Shown: positions 25,769 to 34,887 of the stretch, piece after piece
Position numbering within the stretch: position 1 is the first letter of the stretch
Layout: each line of letters opens with the position of its first letter
Origin: Thauera sp. JM12B12
GTDB lineage: Bacteria > Pseudomonadota > Gammaproteobacteria > Burkholderiales > Rhodocyclaceae
Reading direction: 5' to 3'
Assembly (NCBI RefSeq): GCF_039614725.1
Contig: NZ_CP154859.1
Coordinates: forward strand, 3,720,001-3,784,000
DNA: 64,000 nt
Notes under the pieces: generated by a model
Told to the model about the DNA's origin: nothing
The model's database searches: none
The model's input: only the letters and a program-made list of their open reading frames with translations
Translations under genes and position numbers: made by a program

Positions 25769-26902
25769 ATGGAACGCGATCAGGCCCTCAAGTTCATGCA
25801 CGACCTGCTGCGGCTGATGCTGCAGAAGAACGGCTCCGACCTCTTCATCACCTCCGGCTTTCCACCCGCGATCAAGATCGACGGCAAGATCGTGCCGCAG
25901 TCGAACCAGATGCTGCAGGCGCAGCACACCGCCGAGCTCGCGCGCGCGATCATGAACGACCGCCAGGCAGCCGACTTCGAGGCGCACAAGGAGTGCAACT
26001 TCGGCATCTCGCCGGCCGGCATCGGCCGCTTCCGCGCCAACGCCTTCATGCAGCAGGGCAAGGTCGGGCTGGTGCTGCGCACGATCCCGCAGAAGATTCC
26101 CAACTTCGGTGAGCTCGGCCTGCCGCCGGTGCTCAACGACATCGCGCTCGCCAAGCGCGGCCTGGTGATCTTCGTGGGCGGCACCGGTACCGGCAAGACG
26201 ACCTCGCTCGCGTCGATGGTCGACTACCGCAACGAAAACACCTTCGGCCACATCATCACGATCGAGGACCCGATCGAGTTCCTCCACCCGCACAAGAACT
26301 GCATCGTCACCCAGCGCGAGGTCGGCATCGACACCGAATCCTGGGAGGCCGCGCTCAAGAACACCCTGCGCCAGGCGCCCGACGTGATCCTGATGGGCGA
26401 GATCCGCGACCGCGAGACCATGGACTACGCCGTCGCCTTCGCCGAGACCGGCCACCTGTGCCTAGCCACGCTGCACGCCAACAGCGCCAACCAGGCGATC
26501 GACCGCATCATCAACTTCTTCCCGGAAGACCGCCGCCAGCAGCTGCTGATGGACCTCTCGCTCAACCTGCGCGCGATGATCTCTCAGCGCCTGCTGCCGC
26601 TGAAGGACCGCAAGGGTCGCGTGCCCGCGGTCGAGGTGCTGCTCAACTCCCCGCTGATCGCCGACCTGATCTTCAAGGGCAACGTGCCCGAGATCAAGGA
26701 GATCATGAAGCGCTCGCGCGAGCTCGGCATGCAGACCTTCGATCAGTCGCTGTTCCAGCTCTACGAGGACGAATTGATCACCTACGAGGACGCGCTGCGC
26801 AACGCCGACTCGGTCAACGACCTGCGCCTGCAGATCAAGCTCCACAGCCGTCATGGCGAGCAGGACAGCAGCGGCGGGCTGAAGAACCTCGGCATCCTCT
26901 GA
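25769..26902 (+). CDS. pilU: Type IV pilus accessory retraction ATPase PilU
   Basis: This 377-residue PilT paralogue assists PilT under load. Walker A is G-G-T-G-T-G-K-T-T near residue 135, with the Asp box E-D-P-I-E-F, G-E-I-R-D-R-E-T-M and T-L-H-A-N-S downstream. The PilT A-I-R-N-L-I-R-E motif is replaced by N-S-P-L-I-A-D-L-I-F-K-G, which supports the PilU call. It shares an operon with pilT and converges on the rlmL gene 26 bp downstream. Confidence 0.95.
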   Translation: MERDQALKFMHDLLRLMLQKNGSDLFITSGFPPAIKIDGKIVPQSNQMLQAQHTAELARAIMNDRQAADFEAHKECNFGISPAGIGRFRANAFMQQGKVGLVLRTIPQKIPNFGELGLPPVLNDIALAKRGLVIFVGGTGTGKTTSLASMVDYRNENTFGHIITIEDPIEFLHPHKNCIVTQREVGIDTESWEAALKNTLRQAPDVILMGEIRDRETMDYAVAFAETGHLCLATLHANSANQAIDRIINFFPEDRRQQLLMDLSLNLRAMISQRLLPLKDRKGRVPAVEVLLNSPLIADLIFKGNVPEIKEIMKRSRELGMQTFDQSLFQLYEDELITYEDALRNADSVNDLRLQIKLHSRHGEQDSSGGLKNLGIL

Positions 26903-26927
26903 CGCCGCCCGCCCCCGCGTCGCGGGC

Positions 26928-28091
26928 TCAGGCGTGCGCGCGCGGCGGGCGGTCGCGGTTGCTGCCCGCCACCATGCGGTACTCGTAGAGCCGGCACTCG
27001 AGCGCGCCGTTGAAGAGCGGCGTGCGCCGGCTCGCCTTGAGGCCGATCAGCTTGGGCAGCGCGCTGTCGGCGGTGAAGAAGTAGCAGCGCCAGCCGCCCC
27101 AGCGCTGCTTGAGCGCGTCGCCCAGGCGCGGATAGAAGGCGGCCAGTTCCTCGCTCTCGCCGATCCGAACGCCATAGGGCGGGTTCGCCACCATCACCCC
27201 CTCGGCCGCCGGCGGCGTGCGCTCGAGCACGTCGGCACGGTCCAGCCGCACGCAGTCGGCCAGGCCCGCCGCGTCCAGGTTCAGGCGGCTGCGCCGCACC
27301 CATTCGCCGACGAGATCCGAGCCGAAGACCGGCAGCACGCGCGCCGGCTTGCGGCGCTGTTCGGCGGCGCGGCGCAGCGCCGCCCAGCCCGCGCGGTCAT
27401 GAATGCGCAGGCGCTCGAAGGCGAAGCTGCGCCCCAGCCCCGGGGCGATGTCGAGCGCCATCTGCGCCGCCTCGATCAGGAAGGTGCCGCTGCCGCACAT
27501 CGGATCGACCAGGGTTTCGCCCGGCTGCCAGCCGGTCAGGCGCAGGATGCCGGCGGCGAGGTTCTCCTTGAGCGGCGCCTCGACCGCGGCCGGCTTGTAG
27601 CCGCGCTTGTAGAGCGGCTCGCCCGAGGTGTCGATGTACAGGGTCGCGGTGTCGGCAGTCAGGAACAGGTGGATGCGCACCGCCGGGTTGGCGGTATCCA
27701 CGCTCGGCCGCCGTCCGGCGACGGTGCGGAAGTGGTCGCACACTGCGTCCTTCACCCGCAGGGTGATGAATTCCAGGCTCTTCAGCGGCGACTTCTGCGC
27801 GGTGACGTAGATGCGGATGGTGTCGTCGGCGGTGAACCACTTCGCCCAGGTGACGCTGTAGGCGAGCTTGTAGATGTCGACCTCGGCGCGGTAGCGCCCC
27901 TGCGCAACCCGCCACATCACGCGGGTGGCGAGCCGGCTCTCGAGGTTGGCGCGCTGGCAGGCCAGCCAGTCGCCCTGCCAGCCGACGCCGCCGTGCACCG
28001 CCTGCGCATTGCGCGCGCCGAGGGCCGCGAGCTCTTCGGCAAGCAGGTCTTCCAGTCCGCGCGGACAAGGGGAAAAGAACACTTCGGCCAT
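26928..28091 (-). CDS. rlmL: THUMP-domain 23S rRNA guanine-N2 methyltransferase (RlmL-like)
   Basis: This 387-residue SAM-dependent methyltransferase matches the N-terminal half of E. coli RlmKL, which modifies G2445 of 23S rRNA. A THUMP RNA-binding domain covers about residues 50-155. The Rossmann methyltransferase domain begins with V-D-P-M-C-G-S-G-T-F near residue 195, and the catalytic N-P-P-Y-G motif is near residue 307. The RlmK half is absent, as is common in betaproteobacteria. The start at 28091 (M-A-E-V-F-F-S-P-C) matches the family; longer upstream starts look non-homologous. It diverges from the LysM-FecR gene. Confidence 0.9.
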   Translation of the reverse strand: MAEVFFSPCPRGLEDLLAEELAALGARNAQAVHGGVGWQGDWLACQRANLESRLATRVMWRVAQGRYRAEVDIYKLAYSVTWAKWFTADDTIRIYVTAQKSPLKSLEFITLRVKDAVCDHFRTVAGRRPSVDTANPAVRIHLFLTADTATLYIDTSGEPLYKRGYKPAAVEAPLKENLAAGILRLTGWQPGETLVDPMCGSGTFLIEAAQMALDIAPGLGRSFAFERLRIHDRAGWAALRRAAEQRRKPARVLPVFGSDLVGEWVRRSRLNLDAAGLADCVRLDRADVLERTPPAAEGVMVANPPYGVRIGESEELAAFYPRLGDALKQRWGGWRCYFFTADSALPKLIGLKASRRTPLFNGALECRLYEYRMVAGSNRDRPPRAHA

Positions 28092-28312
28092 CGAGGGCTC
28101 CAGGCACAGATCGGGGGCCCGCATTGTAGCGCCCCGCCTCCGCCGCAGACGCATCGGCGGCCGGCGCCTCGCGGCCAGCCTCGGCGGCACCGCGGCATGC
28201 AGCGCAGGAAAGACCGCCCTGATTCCGACGGGCACAAGGTAATATTCACGCGCACTGCGAAGAAAATCCGAGAACAATCCCGTAATCGATCTGCATCGAC
28301 AAGGCTGACCCC

Positions 28313-29962
28313 ATGCTCTCATCGACGCGCGCGCATGCGCGGCGCCCTCGCGGCCCGGCGGTTCGACTGGTGGTGGCACTCGCCCTTGCGTGGTGCGGAA
28401 CGACGGCGCTGGCGGAGGACTTCGTGTATGTCGTCCGCCCCGGCGACAATCCCTGGAACCTGACCCAGCGCTACCTCAAGAGCATCGACTACTGGCCGCG
28501 CATCCAGGACTACAACCGCATCCTCGAGCCTCGGACCATCCAGCCCGGAACCGTGCTGCGCATCCCGGTCGCCTGGATGCGCGGCGAGCATCGCAGCGCC
28601 CAGGTCGTCGACGTGCGCGGCGCGGTCGAGCAGCAGGTCGGAGACGACATCGAGCCGCTCGTTGCCGGCATGACGGTGCGCCCCGGCGCGCTCATCCGCA
28701 GTGGCGAGGACAGCAGCCTGACCCTGGAATTTCCCGACGGCAGCCGCAGCCTGGTCGGCGCCAACAGCGAACTGCAGGTGCGCGCGCTCAAGCGCCTCAA
28801 GGCCTCGGGCGCGCAGCAGCTCGACCTCGAGCTGCGCGATGGCCGCATCGAAAGCGCCGTGCGTCCGGTGGGACGCGGTGGCGGGCGCTACATCATCCGG
28901 ACTCCGGCCGCCGTGGCCGCGGTGCGCGGCACGGACTTCCGCGTCACTGCCGAGGGCAGGGCGATGCGCGCGGAGACCCTGGAGGGCGAGATCGCGCTGC
29001 AGAACCGCCGCGGCAGCGTGCGCCTGCCCGCAGGCACCGGCACCCAGGTCAGCCCCGGCAGGTCGCCCGAGCGCGCCTCCGCCCTGCTGCCGGCACCCGC
29101 GCTCGACGGCCTGCCCGCGGTGATCGACCGCGTGCCCTTCCGCATCCCGATCGAGGCCGTCGCCGGCGCCGTGGGGTATCGCACCCAGCTCGCGCCCGAC
29201 GCCGACTTCACCGTGCTCGAGTCGGACCGTAGCGGCGCCGAGCCTGCCGTCCTCGGCCGCGCCGGGCTGGCTGACGGCCGTTACCGGCTGCGGGTACGGG
29301 CGATCGACGGGCGCGGCCTGGAAGGCCTCGATGGCGGGCGCGAGGTCGTCATCGACGCCCACCCCGAGCCACCTTTCCCGAGCGTGCCCGCACAGGGCGG
29401 CTTCGCCACCGACGCGCGCGTGCGTTTCGAATGGGCGCACAACCCCGAAGCCGGCGCCTACCACTTCCAGCTCGCGGCCGACGCCGGCTTCGAGCGCATC
29501 CTCGTCGCGCGCGACGATCTCCGCACCGCCTCCCTGGTCCTGGACGAGGACCTGCCTGCCGGTGACTACTACTGGCGCGTCGGCGTCAGCACGGCCGTCG
29601 ACGGGCGCGGCCCCTACTCTGACGCCCAGCGCTTCCGTCGCCCGGCCGCGGGACCGAGCGCCGAGCCACCGGAGTTCGACGGCGAGCGCCTGCAGCTGCG
29701 CTGGCGCGCGGCCGACGACGTCCAGGGCTATGAGGTCGAGCTCTCGCGCAGCGCCGACTTCGCCGCGCCCGAGCATGCCTACGCGACCCGAGAAGCCCTG
29801 CTCGACGCGCCCCGCCCGCCCGGCGGCACCTGGTACGTGCGCATCCGCAGCCAGGAAGCGGGCAGCCCGCCCGGCCCGTGGGGCAAGCCACAGCAGATCG
29901 AGGTGCCGCACGATCACTGGCGCGCGCTCCTGATCCTGCTGCCCCTGCTGCTCGCGCTATGA
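28313..29962 (+). CDS. LysM and FecR domain envelope protein
   Basis: This 549-residue exported protein has a signal peptide (about 1-35, ending A-L-A-E-D). A LysM peptidoglycan-binding domain (V-Y-V-V-R-P-G-D-N-P-W-N-L, about 38-90) and a FecR-type domain (about 98-215) follow, with G-S-R-S-L-V-G-A-N-S-E-L and R-G-T-D-F-R-V. Two or three beta-sandwich-like repeats fill the rest, each ending with a Y-R-L-R-V-R or Y-Y-W-R-V-G strand. It ends in a short hydrophobic tail. No FecI sigma factor or FecA receptor is nearby. Its stop overlaps the start of the CHASE2 gene (ATGA), so the two are probably made together and may form an envelope sensing pair; that is inference. Confidence 0.85.
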   Translation: MLSSTRAHARRPRGPAVRLVVALALAWCGTTALAEDFVYVVRPGDNPWNLTQRYLKSIDYWPRIQDYNRILEPRTIQPGTVLRIPVAWMRGEHRSAQVVDVRGAVEQQVGDDIEPLVAGMTVRPGALIRSGEDSSLTLEFPDGSRSLVGANSELQVRALKRLKASGAQQLDLELRDGRIESAVRPVGRGGGRYIIRTPAAVAAVRGTDFRVTAEGRAMRAETLEGEIALQNRRGSVRLPAGTGTQVSPGRSPERASALLPAPALDGLPAVIDRVPFRIPIEAVAGAVGYRTQLAPDADFTVLESDRSGAEPAVLGRAGLADGRYRLRVRAIDGRGLEGLDGGREVVIDAHPEPPFPSVPAQGGFATDARVRFEWAHNPEAGAYHFQLAADAGFERILVARDDLRTASLVLDEDLPAGDYYWRVGVSTAVDGRGPYSDAQRFRRPAAGPSAEPPEFDGERLQLRWRAADDVQGYEVELSRSADFAAPEHAYATREALLDAPRPPGGTWYVRIRSQEAGSPPGPWGKPQQIEVPHDHWRALLILLPLLLAL

Positions 29963-32838
29963 GTCCCCTGCGCCTGCTCCAGGCGCTCGCGCCCCATGGC
30001 GGCTGGCTGCTCGCGGCTGCGGTCGCGAGCCTTGCCGTGCTCGCCGGCTGGTCTCCGCTCAAGCGCGTCGACCTGGCCGCCTACGACACCCTCGAGCCCC
30101 TGTTTCGCGCCGAAGCCCCGGCGCCCGGCGCGGTGGTCATCGCCATCGACGAGGCGACCCTGAGCGCGCTCGGGCGCTGGCCGTGGAACCGCAGCGTGCA
30201 CGCCGAGCTGATCGACCGCCTCGCCGTGTCGGGGGTGGCCGGGATCGGCATGGCCGTGCTGTTCCCGGAGGCGGCGCCGGGAGACACCGAGCTCGCGCAG
30301 GCGCTGGCGGCCTCGGAGCGCGTGGTGCTGCCGCTGGCGCCACGTCACACCGAGGGAGGGGGCAGTGGCGTGAGCGAACTGCTCCCTGTCCCGCAACTGG
30401 TCGCGAGCGCTGCGGCCCTCGGCCATGTCGACGTCGAGCTCGACGCCGACGGCCTCGCGCGCCGGACCTTCGCCCGCGCCGGCAGTGCGCATCCACGCTG
30501 GGACGCGCTCGCGCTCGCCACGCTCAAGGTCGCGGCCGGCCCCGCGGCCGCTCCCACCCGCGGCGCGCTCGGCGGGCCGGAGGCCTGGATGCGCAGGGTC
30601 GCCGCGGCCACGCCCTGGATTCGCGACGGCGAGCTGCTGCTGCCCTATCCCGATGCGGCGAGCGCGCCACGCGTGCTGTCCTACTTCAGCCTGCTCACCC
30701 AGCCCGAGCTCGTGCGCACGCTGCGCGGCCAGACCGTGTTCATCGGCGCCACCGCCCACGGCATCGACGGCGGACTGGCGACCCCGGCCTCGCCGCAGGG
30801 CCAACCCATGCCGGCGGTCGAATTCCACGCCCGCGCCTTCGAGGCCCTGCGCAACGGGCTCATCTACACGACCGCCAGCCCCGCGTGGACCCTGGCGGCC
30901 AGCCTGATCTTCCTCGCGCTCGGCGCGATGCTCATGGACAAGGCCTCGATGCGCGGCGCGCTCGCGCTCGGCGGCCTCGTCCTCGTGCCGCCGCTGGCGA
31001 GCGGCGCCGCGCTCGGCACGATGCAGCTGTGGGTGCCGCCCGGTGCCGCGGTGCTCGGCTTCCTGCTCGGCTACCTGATCTGGTTCGCCCGATACCTGCA
31101 GCGGACCCGCGGATCGCTGCTCCATGCCCGCCACGACGCCGACGCCACGCTGCGCTCGATCACCGACGCGGTGGTCGCGATCGACGAGGACACGCGGGTG
31201 CTGATGATCAATCCGGTCGCCGAACGCCTTACCGGCCTGCGCCGCGAGGAGGCCGAGGGGCGCCTGGTAGGCGAGCTGCTGCGCGAGTTCACCGACCTCA
31301 CCGCGGATGCGGTGAGCACCGTGCTCGCCGCGCTCAAGCACCGCCAGACCATCCGCCTGCCCGACCCCATCCCCTGGCACAGCCCGGAGGGGCGCGAGTA
31401 CGCGCTGCGCCTGACCGCGACGCCGGTCGGACAGCCTGGAGAGGGCGCGGTGCTGGTGCTCAACGACGTCACCGAGACGCTCGCCATCACCGCCCGCCTG
31501 CAGCACGAGGCCACCCACGACCTGCTCACCGGCCTGCCCAACCGGGCCCTGCTCATCGACCGCCTGCACCAGGCGCTCGCCAATGCCCAGCGCCGCGGCA
31601 CGCTCGTCGCGCTCCTGTTCGTCGATCTCGACCGCTTCAAGCGCATCAACGACAGCCTCGGCCACTACGTGGGCGACCGGGTCCTGCAGGTGGTGGCCGA
31701 GCGCCTGCAGGCATCGGTGCGCACCGGCGATACGGTCGCGCGCTGGGGCGGTGACGAGTTCATCATCCTGATGGACAACCTCCATGATCGCGCGGCCGTG
31801 GTCTCGGTCGCCCGCAAGCTGCTCGACCTGCTCGAGCGCGAGTTCGAGGCCGACGGCGACACCGGGCTCGTGCTGTCATGCAGCGTGGGGATCAGCGTCG
31901 GTCCGCAGGACAGCGCCGACCCGCAGACCCTGCTGTCGATGGCCGACAAGGCGATGTACCGCGGCAAGGTGGAAGGCGGCGCCAGCTACACCTTCTACGC
32001 GCCCGAGATGAACACCTGGTCGCGCGATCGACTGAGCATGGAGTCGGCGCTGCGCCACGGCCTGGTCAGCCGCGAGTTCGAACTCTTCTACCAGCCCCAG
32101 ATCGATCTCGCCAACGGCCGCCTCACCGGTCTCGAGGCACTCATCCGCTGGCACCGCCCGGGCGCCGGCCTGGTGCGCCCGGACGTGTTCATCCCTGCGG
32201 CGGAAGAGAGCGGCATCATCCGCAGCATCGGCGAATGGGCGATCCGCGCGGCCGCCGAGCAGGCAGCACGCTGGCAAGCCGAAGAGCTGCACCCGGTGCC
32301 GCTCGCGGTGAACATCTCGGCACGCCAGTGCTCGGACATGGGCGTGGTGGAGGCCATCCGCGAGGCGATCGCCGATAGCGGGCTGGATCCGCGCATGCTC
32401 AAGGTCGAGCTCACCGAGTCGACCGCGATGCGCGACCCGGAGCGGGCGGCCGAGCTGCTGCGCCGCATCGACGCGCTCGGGGTCAGCGTCGCGGTGGACG
32501 ATTTCGGTACCGGCTATTCCTCGCTCTCGCTGCTCAAGCGCTTTCCGATCTCGGAGCTGAAGATCGACAAGAGCTTCGTCGGCGACATCGCCGACGACAA
32601 CGACGACGCCGCCATCGTCCGCGGCACCATCGCCCTCGCACACGGGCTGGGCATGAAGGTGGTCGCCGAGGGCGTGGAGACCGAGGCGCAGCTCGGCTTC
32701 CTCTCCCGCCACCACTGCAACGTCGCCCAGGGCTACCTGTTCGCCCAGCCCCTGCCGGCCGACGAGATCCGCCACTGGCTGCGGTTGCCCCCCCCGCACG
32801 CCGCCCGCGCCGTCTTCAACGCACGCACCCAGCACTAG
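29959..32838 (+). CDS. CHASE2-PAS-GGDEF-EAL cyclic-di-GMP enzyme
   Basis: This 959-residue inner-membrane protein has one N-terminal membrane segment, a periplasmic CHASE2 sensor (about 25-300) and three membrane segments (about 310-380). Cytoplasmic PAS (about 397-500), diguanylate cyclase and phosphodiesterase domains follow. The cyclase signature is G-G-D-E-F at 597-601, with an inhibitory R-T-G-D I-site at 588-591. The EAL domain keeps E-A-L, V-N-I-S, E-L-T-E-S, D-D-F-G-T-G-Y-S-S, K-I-D-K and A-E-G-V-E-T, so both activities may be intact. It is joined by a 4-bp overlap to the LysM-FecR gene and convergent with the formate dehydrogenase operon. Confidence 0.92.
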   Translation: MSPLRLLQALAPHGGWLLAAAVASLAVLAGWSPLKRVDLAAYDTLEPLFRAEAPAPGAVVIAIDEATLSALGRWPWNRSVHAELIDRLAVSGVAGIGMAVLFPEAAPGDTELAQALAASERVVLPLAPRHTEGGGSGVSELLPVPQLVASAAALGHVDVELDADGLARRTFARAGSAHPRWDALALATLKVAAGPAAAPTRGALGGPEAWMRRVAAATPWIRDGELLLPYPDAASAPRVLSYFSLLTQPELVRTLRGQTVFIGATAHGIDGGLATPASPQGQPMPAVEFHARAFEALRNGLIYTTASPAWTLAASLIFLALGAMLMDKASMRGALALGGLVLVPPLASGAALGTMQLWVPPGAAVLGFLLGYLIWFARYLQRTRGSLLHARHDADATLRSITDAVVAIDEDTRVLMINPVAERLTGLRREEAEGRLVGELLREFTDLTADAVSTVLAALKHRQTIRLPDPIPWHSPEGREYALRLTATPVGQPGEGAVLVLNDVTETLAITARLQHEATHDLLTGLPNRALLIDRLHQALANAQRRGTLVALLFVDLDRFKRINDSLGHYVGDRVLQVVAERLQASVRTGDTVARWGGDEFIILMDNLHDRAAVVSVARKLLDLLEREFEADGDTGLVLSCSVGISVGPQDSADPQTLLSMADKAMYRGKVEGGASYTFYAPEMNTWSRDRLSMESALRHGLVSREFELFYQPQIDLANGRLTGLEALIRWHRPGAGLVRPDVFIPAAEESGIIRSIGEWAIRAAAEQAARWQAEELHPVPLAVNISARQCSDMGVVEAIREAIADSGLDPRMLKVELTESTAMRDPERAAELLRRIDALGVSVAVDDFGTGYSSLSLLKRFPISELKIDKSFVGDIADDNDDAAIVRGTIALAHGLGMKVVAEGVETEAQLGFLSRHHCNVAQGYLFAQPLPADEIRHWLRLPPPHAARAVFNARTQH

Positions 32839-32877
32839 CGGGGCGCCACGCTGCGCGGCCGCCCCCCCAAGAAAACG

Positions 32878-32911
32878 CGGCCCTGCGGCGCATCGAGGCG
32901 TCGCAGGGCCG
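32878..32911 (-). terminator. Intrinsic terminator of the formate dehydrogenase operon
   Basis: CGGCCCTGCG at 32878-32887 pairs perfectly with CGCAGGGCCG at 32902-32911, and the stem extends inward by four more pairs including one G-T. In the minus direction the stem is followed by CGTTTTCTT. It lies 63 bp past the cytochrome b subunit gene. The opposing CHASE2 gene ends 40 bp away and has no T-run on its side. Confidence 0.75.
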
Positions 32912-32973
32912 AATGTGCCCGGGCAGAAGGGAGAGGAGCGCCCGGGCGGGGGAAGGGAGGCGGGGGCTCGGGC

Positions 32974-33996
32974 TCAGGGATGCCCGGACTTGCCCGCCTT
33001 GATGTCGTGATACCACTGCTCGTGGTGTTCGCGCGCCCAGGTCTCGTCGACATGGCCGGTCTTCATCGCCTGGTAGGCGCCTTCGACGCCGAGCGTGCCC
33101 ATGTAGATGTGGCCAAAGGCCAGGCCCAGCATCAGGATGGCACCGATCGCATGCACGACGTTGGCGGTCTGCATGTCGGCGCGGCTCCAGTCGCCGAGGT
33201 TCGGGAAGTCCATGATCAGCCCGGAGATCGCCACCGTGAGGCCGAGGAAGGTGACGCCGAACCAGAACCAGGTCTTCTCGCCGAAGTTGAAGCGGCCGGA
33301 GGGCACGTGGCCGCCATCGAGCAGCCCGCCGGCGCGGCGGATCCACACCGCGTCGATCGACTGCCAGACGTTGTCGCGCAGGAAGGCGATGAACATCAGC
33401 ACCACGAACACGCCGAACAGTGGCCCGACGTAGTTGTGCACCAGCTTGCCGGCGTTGAGCAGCAGGCCCAGCCCGTCATGGCCTACGATCGGGAGCAGCA
33501 CGTGCTTGCCGAACAGGATCGCCAACCCGGTCACCGCCAGCAGCAGGAAGGTGATCGCCGTGCCCCAGTGCACGAAGCGCTCGAAGCCCGAGAAGCGCTT
33601 CATCGTGCGTCCGGTCCTGGCGCCGTGCAGCTTCATCGTGCCCTTGATCAGCCAGAACAGCAGGATGGCCGAGGGCACGAGAATGAGCAGCCAGCCGCCG
33701 TAGAGCGTGATCGGGCCGTTGCGCAGCTGGCGCCAGGTGTTGCCTTCGCTCTGGATCAGCACGCCGGCCTCGGGGCCCCGCACGGTCGTGAAATGCGCCT
33801 CGCCCGAACGCACCGCGCGCCACACCGGCGCATTGTTGAGCGGACGCTCGACCTGACGTTCGGCCTGGTCGGCCGCCGTGCTGCCGGGCGGACGCTCGGC
33901 CGCCTGCAGCGGCAGCGCCGCCGCCCACAGCATGAGCGCGAGCAGCAGCACGGCCAGCCAGCCGCCGTGGCGCACCCGCATCGATGGTGTCGTCAT
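32974..33996 (-). CDS. Formate dehydrogenase cytochrome b556 (gamma) subunit
   Basis: This 340-residue membrane subunit passes electrons from formate dehydrogenase to quinone. A signal peptide (about 1-33) is followed by a short periplasmic part and four membrane helices between about 105 and 300. Candidate haem histidines lie in F-V-H-W-G, L-V-H-N-Y, V-V-H-A-I-G and F-G-H-I-Y-M-G. The start at 33996 has a GAGGAG site nearby; the longer upstream frame overlaps the lipoprotein gene. It is the last gene of the operon. The resemblance is to the FdoI/FdnI family. Confidence 0.9.
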   Translation of the reverse strand: MTTPSMRVRHGGWLAVLLLALMLWAAALPLQAAERPPGSTAADQAERQVERPLNNAPVWRAVRSGEAHFTTVRGPEAGVLIQSEGNTWRQLRNGPITLYGGWLLILVPSAILLFWLIKGTMKLHGARTGRTMKRFSGFERFVHWGTAITFLLLAVTGLAILFGKHVLLPIVGHDGLGLLLNAGKLVHNYVGPLFGVFVVLMFIAFLRDNVWQSIDAVWIRRAGGLLDGGHVPSGRFNFGEKTWFWFGVTFLGLTVAISGLIMDFPNLGDWSRADMQTANVVHAIGAILMLGLAFGHIYMGTLGVEGAYQAMKTGHVDETWAREHHEQWYHDIKAGKSGHP

Positions 33997-34006
33997 GGCG
34001 CTCTCC

Positions 34007-34240
34007 TCACTGGATGCGGTTGTACTCGGACTGGCCGCGGGCGCGCTCGCGAAGCGCCCTCTCCCAGGCCACGCGGTCGCCCTTGAACTCGCCGCCTTCC
34101 CAGGGGCGGGTATCGGGTTTGCCGCGATACTCGCCCTGCTCGTAGACCGTGACCTGGGGCACCTCGCTGCAGGCCGAGAGGCCGAACAGCGCGCAGCCGG
34201 CAAGGGCCGCGAGCGCCATCGATTTCAGCTTGCCACTCAT
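34007..34240 (-). CDS. Small lipoprotein in the formate dehydrogenase operon
   Basis: This 77-residue protein has a lipoprotein signal peptide ending in a lipobox (L-F-G-L-S-A-C, cysteine near residue 24). A charged soluble tail follows with Y-R-G-K-P-D-T-R-P-W and a run of Arg/Glu. Its ATG overlaps the stop of the beta subunit gene (ATGA), and the cytochrome b gene starts 10 bp after it, so it is embedded in the operon. I do not recognise a named family. Position suggests a role at the membrane with the dehydrogenase complex, which is inference. Confidence 0.75.
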   Translation of the reverse strand: MSGKLKSMALAALAGCALFGLSACSEVPQVTVYEQGEYRGKPDTRPWEGGEFKGDRVAWERALRERARGQSEYNRIQ

Positions 34241-34869
34241 GACTGGCCCTCCCGCTTGTGCTCGCGTTCGCGCTTGCGCTCGCCGCCACCGTAGGCGGCA
34301 TCCCAGCCCCACACCTCGGCGCCGGTGCCGCGGCGCAACACGCGCTCGCGGAAGATGTCGGCCACCACGTTGGCGTCGCCGGCCAGCAGCGCCTTGGTCG
34401 AGCACATCTCGGCGCACAGCGGCAGCTTGCCGTCGGCGAGGCGGTTGGAGCCGTACTTCTCGTACTCCGCCGCCGAGTTGGTCTCTTCCGGGCCGCCGGC
34501 GCAGAAGGTGCACTTGTCCATCTTGCCGCGCGCGCCGAAGGCCGCCGGGCCGTTGGGGAACTGCGGCGCGCCGAACGGACAGGCATAGAAGCAGTAGCCG
34601 CAGCCGATGCACTTGTCCTTGTCGTGGAGCACCACGCCGTCTTCGGTCTTGTAGAAGCAGTCGGTCGGGCACACCGCCATGCAGGGCGCGTCCGAGCAGT
34701 GCATGCACGCCACCGAGATCGAGCGCTCGCCCGGCACGCCGTCGTTCATCGTCACCACCCGGCGGCGGTTCACGCCCCAGGGCACCTCGTGCTCGTTCTT
34801 GCACGCGGTGACGCAGCCGTTGCATTCGATGCAGCGCTCGGCGTCACAGAGGAATTTCATGCGTCCCAT
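34237..34869 (-). CDS. Formate dehydrogenase iron-sulfur (beta) subunit
   Basis: This 210-residue ferredoxin-like subunit carries four [4Fe-4S] sites between the catalytic subunit and cytochrome b. The cysteine groups are C-I-E-C-N-G-C-V-T-A-C (near residues 13-23), C-M-H-C-S-D-A-P-C-M-A-V-C-P, C-I-G-C-G-Y-C-F-Y-A-C-P and C-T-F-C with C-A-E-M-C. The C-terminal tail is unusually basic and acidic (K-R-E-R-E-H-K-R-E). There is no C-terminal membrane anchor of the E. coli FdnH kind. It lies 18 bp after the alpha subunit gene and overlaps the lipoprotein gene. Confidence 0.93.
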   Translation of the reverse strand: MGRMKFLCDAERCIECNGCVTACKNEHEVPWGVNRRRVVTMNDGVPGERSISVACMHCSDAPCMAVCPTDCFYKTEDGVVLHDKDKCIGCGYCFYACPFGAPQFPNGPAAFGARGKMDKCTFCAGGPEETNSAAEYEKYGSNRLADGKLPLCAEMCSTKALLAGDANVVADIFRERVLRRGTGAEVWGWDAAYGGGERKREREHKREGQS

Positions 34870-34887
34870 TATTTATTCTCCTCGCCC

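Noticed and set aside
32917..32947. Repeated GCCCGGGC octamers near the formate dehydrogenase terminator
   Set aside because: The octamer is self-complementary and common in DNA this GC-rich. The neighbouring 14-bp hairpin explains termination better.
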